Assembly: GCF_009792795.1 (NCBI RefSeq)
Contig: NZ_VKHQ01000005.1
Coordinates: 289,527-353,526 of the forward strand
Source of the DNA: Cognatiluteimonas profundi
GTDB taxonomy: Bacteria; Pseudomonadota; Gammaproteobacteria; Xanthomonadales; Xanthomonadaceae
Direction of reading: 5' to 3'
DNA: 64,000 nt
The notes below the pieces were generated by a model, which had not been told where the DNA came from, did not search any database, and saw nothing but the letters and a program-made list of their open reading frames with translations. Positions 62,806 through 64,000 of the stretch are shown one piece after another (the stretch's first letter is position 1; every line of letters begins with the position of its first letter). Made by a program: the position numbers and the translations under genes.

Positions 62806-64000
62806 ATGGTTGAACGTCAGCCGCTGCTGCGATGGCAGCCACGCTCGCTGCAGTCGCGGCAACTGCTCGCGGCCAGCATCGGCCTGGTCGCCTTCCTCGC
62901 GCTGGCCGGCTTCGCGTTGGATCGCGCCTTCGTCGACGTCGCCGGGCAAGGCCTGCGCGATCGTCTCAAGGCCTATGCCTTCACCTATGCCGGCGGCATC
63001 GAGTTTGCACGCGACGGCTCGCTGATTCCGCCCGAAGTCCCGCCCGACGGGCGCTTCGACCGTCCCGGAAGCGGCCTCTACGCCGACGTCGAATTGCCGA
63101 ATGGCCATTGGATCTCCGGCTCGGCGCGCGGCCCACAACTGCCGCGTGGCGAGGTGCTCGCCGGTCGCGAGGAAGTCTTCGACGGGCCGCTGCACATGAC
63201 CAGGAGCAATGGCGCGCCCGGCGAGGTCTACCGCTATGGCATCGGCCTGGTCGACGCGACGCGCAGCGACAGCCCGGAATTCCCGTACACGATCTACATC
63301 ATGGAAGACGCCGGCACGCTGCCGCGGCAGGTGCGCATCTTCCGCCAGGCGTTGTGGGGTTACCTGGGCATCGCCGGCGCCGTCCTGCTGCTGTTGCAGG
63401 CGGTGATCCTGCGCTGGAGCCTGCGTCCGTTGCGACGCGTGATCGCCGAACTCAAGCGGGTGCAGCGCGGCCAGATCGCACGCATGAGCGAGCGCCACCC
63501 GCGCGAACTCGAACCGCTGACCGAAAGCATCAATGCGTTCGTGGAAAGCGAGCGCGAGAACCTCGATCGCCAGCGCAACACCCTCGCCGACCTGGCGCAC
63601 AGCCTGAAGACGCCGCTGGCGGTGTTGCGCACGCGACTGGATAGCGGCACCAGCGAGCCGGAACTGCGCGAGGAAGTCGAGACGCAGTTGCGTCGCATGA
63701 ACGACCTCGTCGGCTACCAGCTCGCGCGGGCGGCATCCGGTGGCCACAAGCTGTTCGCCGCGCCGATCGCCATCGAGCCGCATGCCGAGCAGATCGTGCG
63801 CGGGCTGGAAAAGATCTATGCCGCCAAGGGCGTCGTCTGCGAGTTCGAGATCGACCCCGACACCCTGTTTCACGGCGAGCCCGGCGACCTGCAGGAGTTG
63901 CTCGGCAACCTGCTCGAGAACGCCTTCAAGTGGGCGCGCTCACGCGTGCTGCTCACCATCCAGCCCGGCGCGACGGCACCCGGGCGTCGGCCAGGCGTGT
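62806..64000 (+). CDS. phoQ: Sensor histidine kinase PhoQ (partial, cut by window edge)
   Basis: 398 codons visible. N-terminal helix (LLAASIGLVAFLALAGFAL), a periplasmic sensor domain, second helix (YLGIAGAVLLLLQAVIL), a HAMP-like linker, then the H-box DLAHSLKTPLAVLRTRL with His265. The variant AHSLKTPLAVL is characteristic of PhoQ. The N-box LLGNLLENAFKWARS is also visible; the G boxes lie outside. ATG 62806 (MVERQPLLRWQPR). Confidence 0.9.
   Translation, partial: MVERQPLLRWQPRSLQSRQLLAASIGLVAFLALAGFALDRAFVDVAGQGLRDRLKAYAFTYAGGIEFARDGSLIPPEVPPDGRFDRPGSGLYADVELPNGHWISGSARGPQLPRGEVLAGREEVFDGPLHMTRSNGAPGEVYRYGIGLVDATRSDSPEFPYTIYIMEDAGTLPRQVRIFRQALWGYLGIAGAVLLLLQAVILRWSLRPLRRVIAELKRVQRGQIARMSERHPRELEPLTESINAFVESERENLDRQRNTLADLAHSLKTPLAVLRTRLDSGTSEPELREEVETQLRRMNDLVGYQLARAASGGHKLFAAPIAIEPHAEQIVRGLEKIYAAKGVVCEFEIDPDTLFHGEPGDLQELLGNLLENAFKWARSRVLLTIQPGATAPGRRPGV

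Overview
The window looks like chromosome of a GC-rich gammaproteobacterium of the Xanthomonadaceae/Lysobacteraceae (Lysobacter-, Luteimonas- or Xanthomonas-like). The evidence is a Clp (CAP-like protein) gene divergent from speD, coq7 next to rplM-rpsI, a Xanthomonas-type PhoP/PhoQ pair, PilU, split trp genes, and above all a surface-polysaccharide locus between etfAB and metB. That interval is the known site of the hypervariable O-antigen cluster in xanthomonads. No insertion sequence, prophage or CRISPR array was seen.

Layout. 1-5.8 kb: etfA (cut by the left edge), etfB, a lipoprotein metalloprotease with FG-GAP/VCBS repeats, and scoB/scoA. 5.9-22.8 kb: the surface-glycan locus. It holds a PhyH dioxygenase and a methyltransferase on the minus strand, then an eight-gene plus-strand cassette with touching or overlapping genes (WbqC, ArnC/GtrB-like GT2, methyltransferase, NeuD-like acyltransferase, beta-propeller glycosidase-like protein, small EamA/SMR-like flippase candidate, zinc-ribbon methyltransferase, RffA-like aminotransferase). 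A polytopic membrane protein, a lipoprotein, the Wzm/Wzt exporter, an 1125-residue sulfotransferase/coiled-coil/GT2/GT4 fusion and a second sulfotransferase follow. 22.8-25.5 kb: metB and cbs for transsulfuration. 25.6-30.3 kb: a YdcH-like protein, a DUF4398 lipoprotein, pilU, and maiA-fahA of tyrosine breakdown. 30.4-35.2 kb: a 2OG-Fe dioxygenase, tRNA-Gln, rpsI, rplM, coq7, speD, clp and a GNAT gene. 35.2-43.6 kb: a HAD phosphatase and trpC-trpD-trpG, then a two-component system and an Asr-like periplasmic protein, then trpE and rpe; a candidate small RNA lies opposite the trpE leader. 43.7-52.6 kb: a J-domain protein, purC, an Mpo1-like protein, an EamA transporter, an epimerase, nhaA, nhaD, hmgA and hppD. 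52.9-59 kb: virB1-virB6 of a type IV secretion system without virB7-virB11 or virD4. 59-64 kb: an FCY1-type cytosine deaminase, dusA, a CtlX/DDAH-like hydrolase, a PepSY-domain protein, phoP and phoQ (cut by the right edge).

How the genes work together. The most unusual region is 8.1-14.4 kb. Its gene content fits synthesis of a dTDP-4-amino-4,6-dideoxyhexose (RffA), N-acylation (NeuD-like), methylation, transfer to polyprenyl phosphate (GT2 with C-terminal membrane segments) and flipping (EamA-like); this pathway is inferred, not shown. With an ABC O-antigen exporter and two sulfotransferase domains beside it, the locus may build an aminosugar-decorated, possibly sulfated, O-antigen. Tyrosine catabolism is complete from 4-hydroxyphenylpyruvate to fumarate plus acetoacetate but split into two blocks; scoAB could then activate the acetoacetate.

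Limits. Everything was read by eye. Starts were chosen from ribosome-binding sites, overlaps and remembered family lengths. Promoters, the small RNA and operators are pattern-based proposals.
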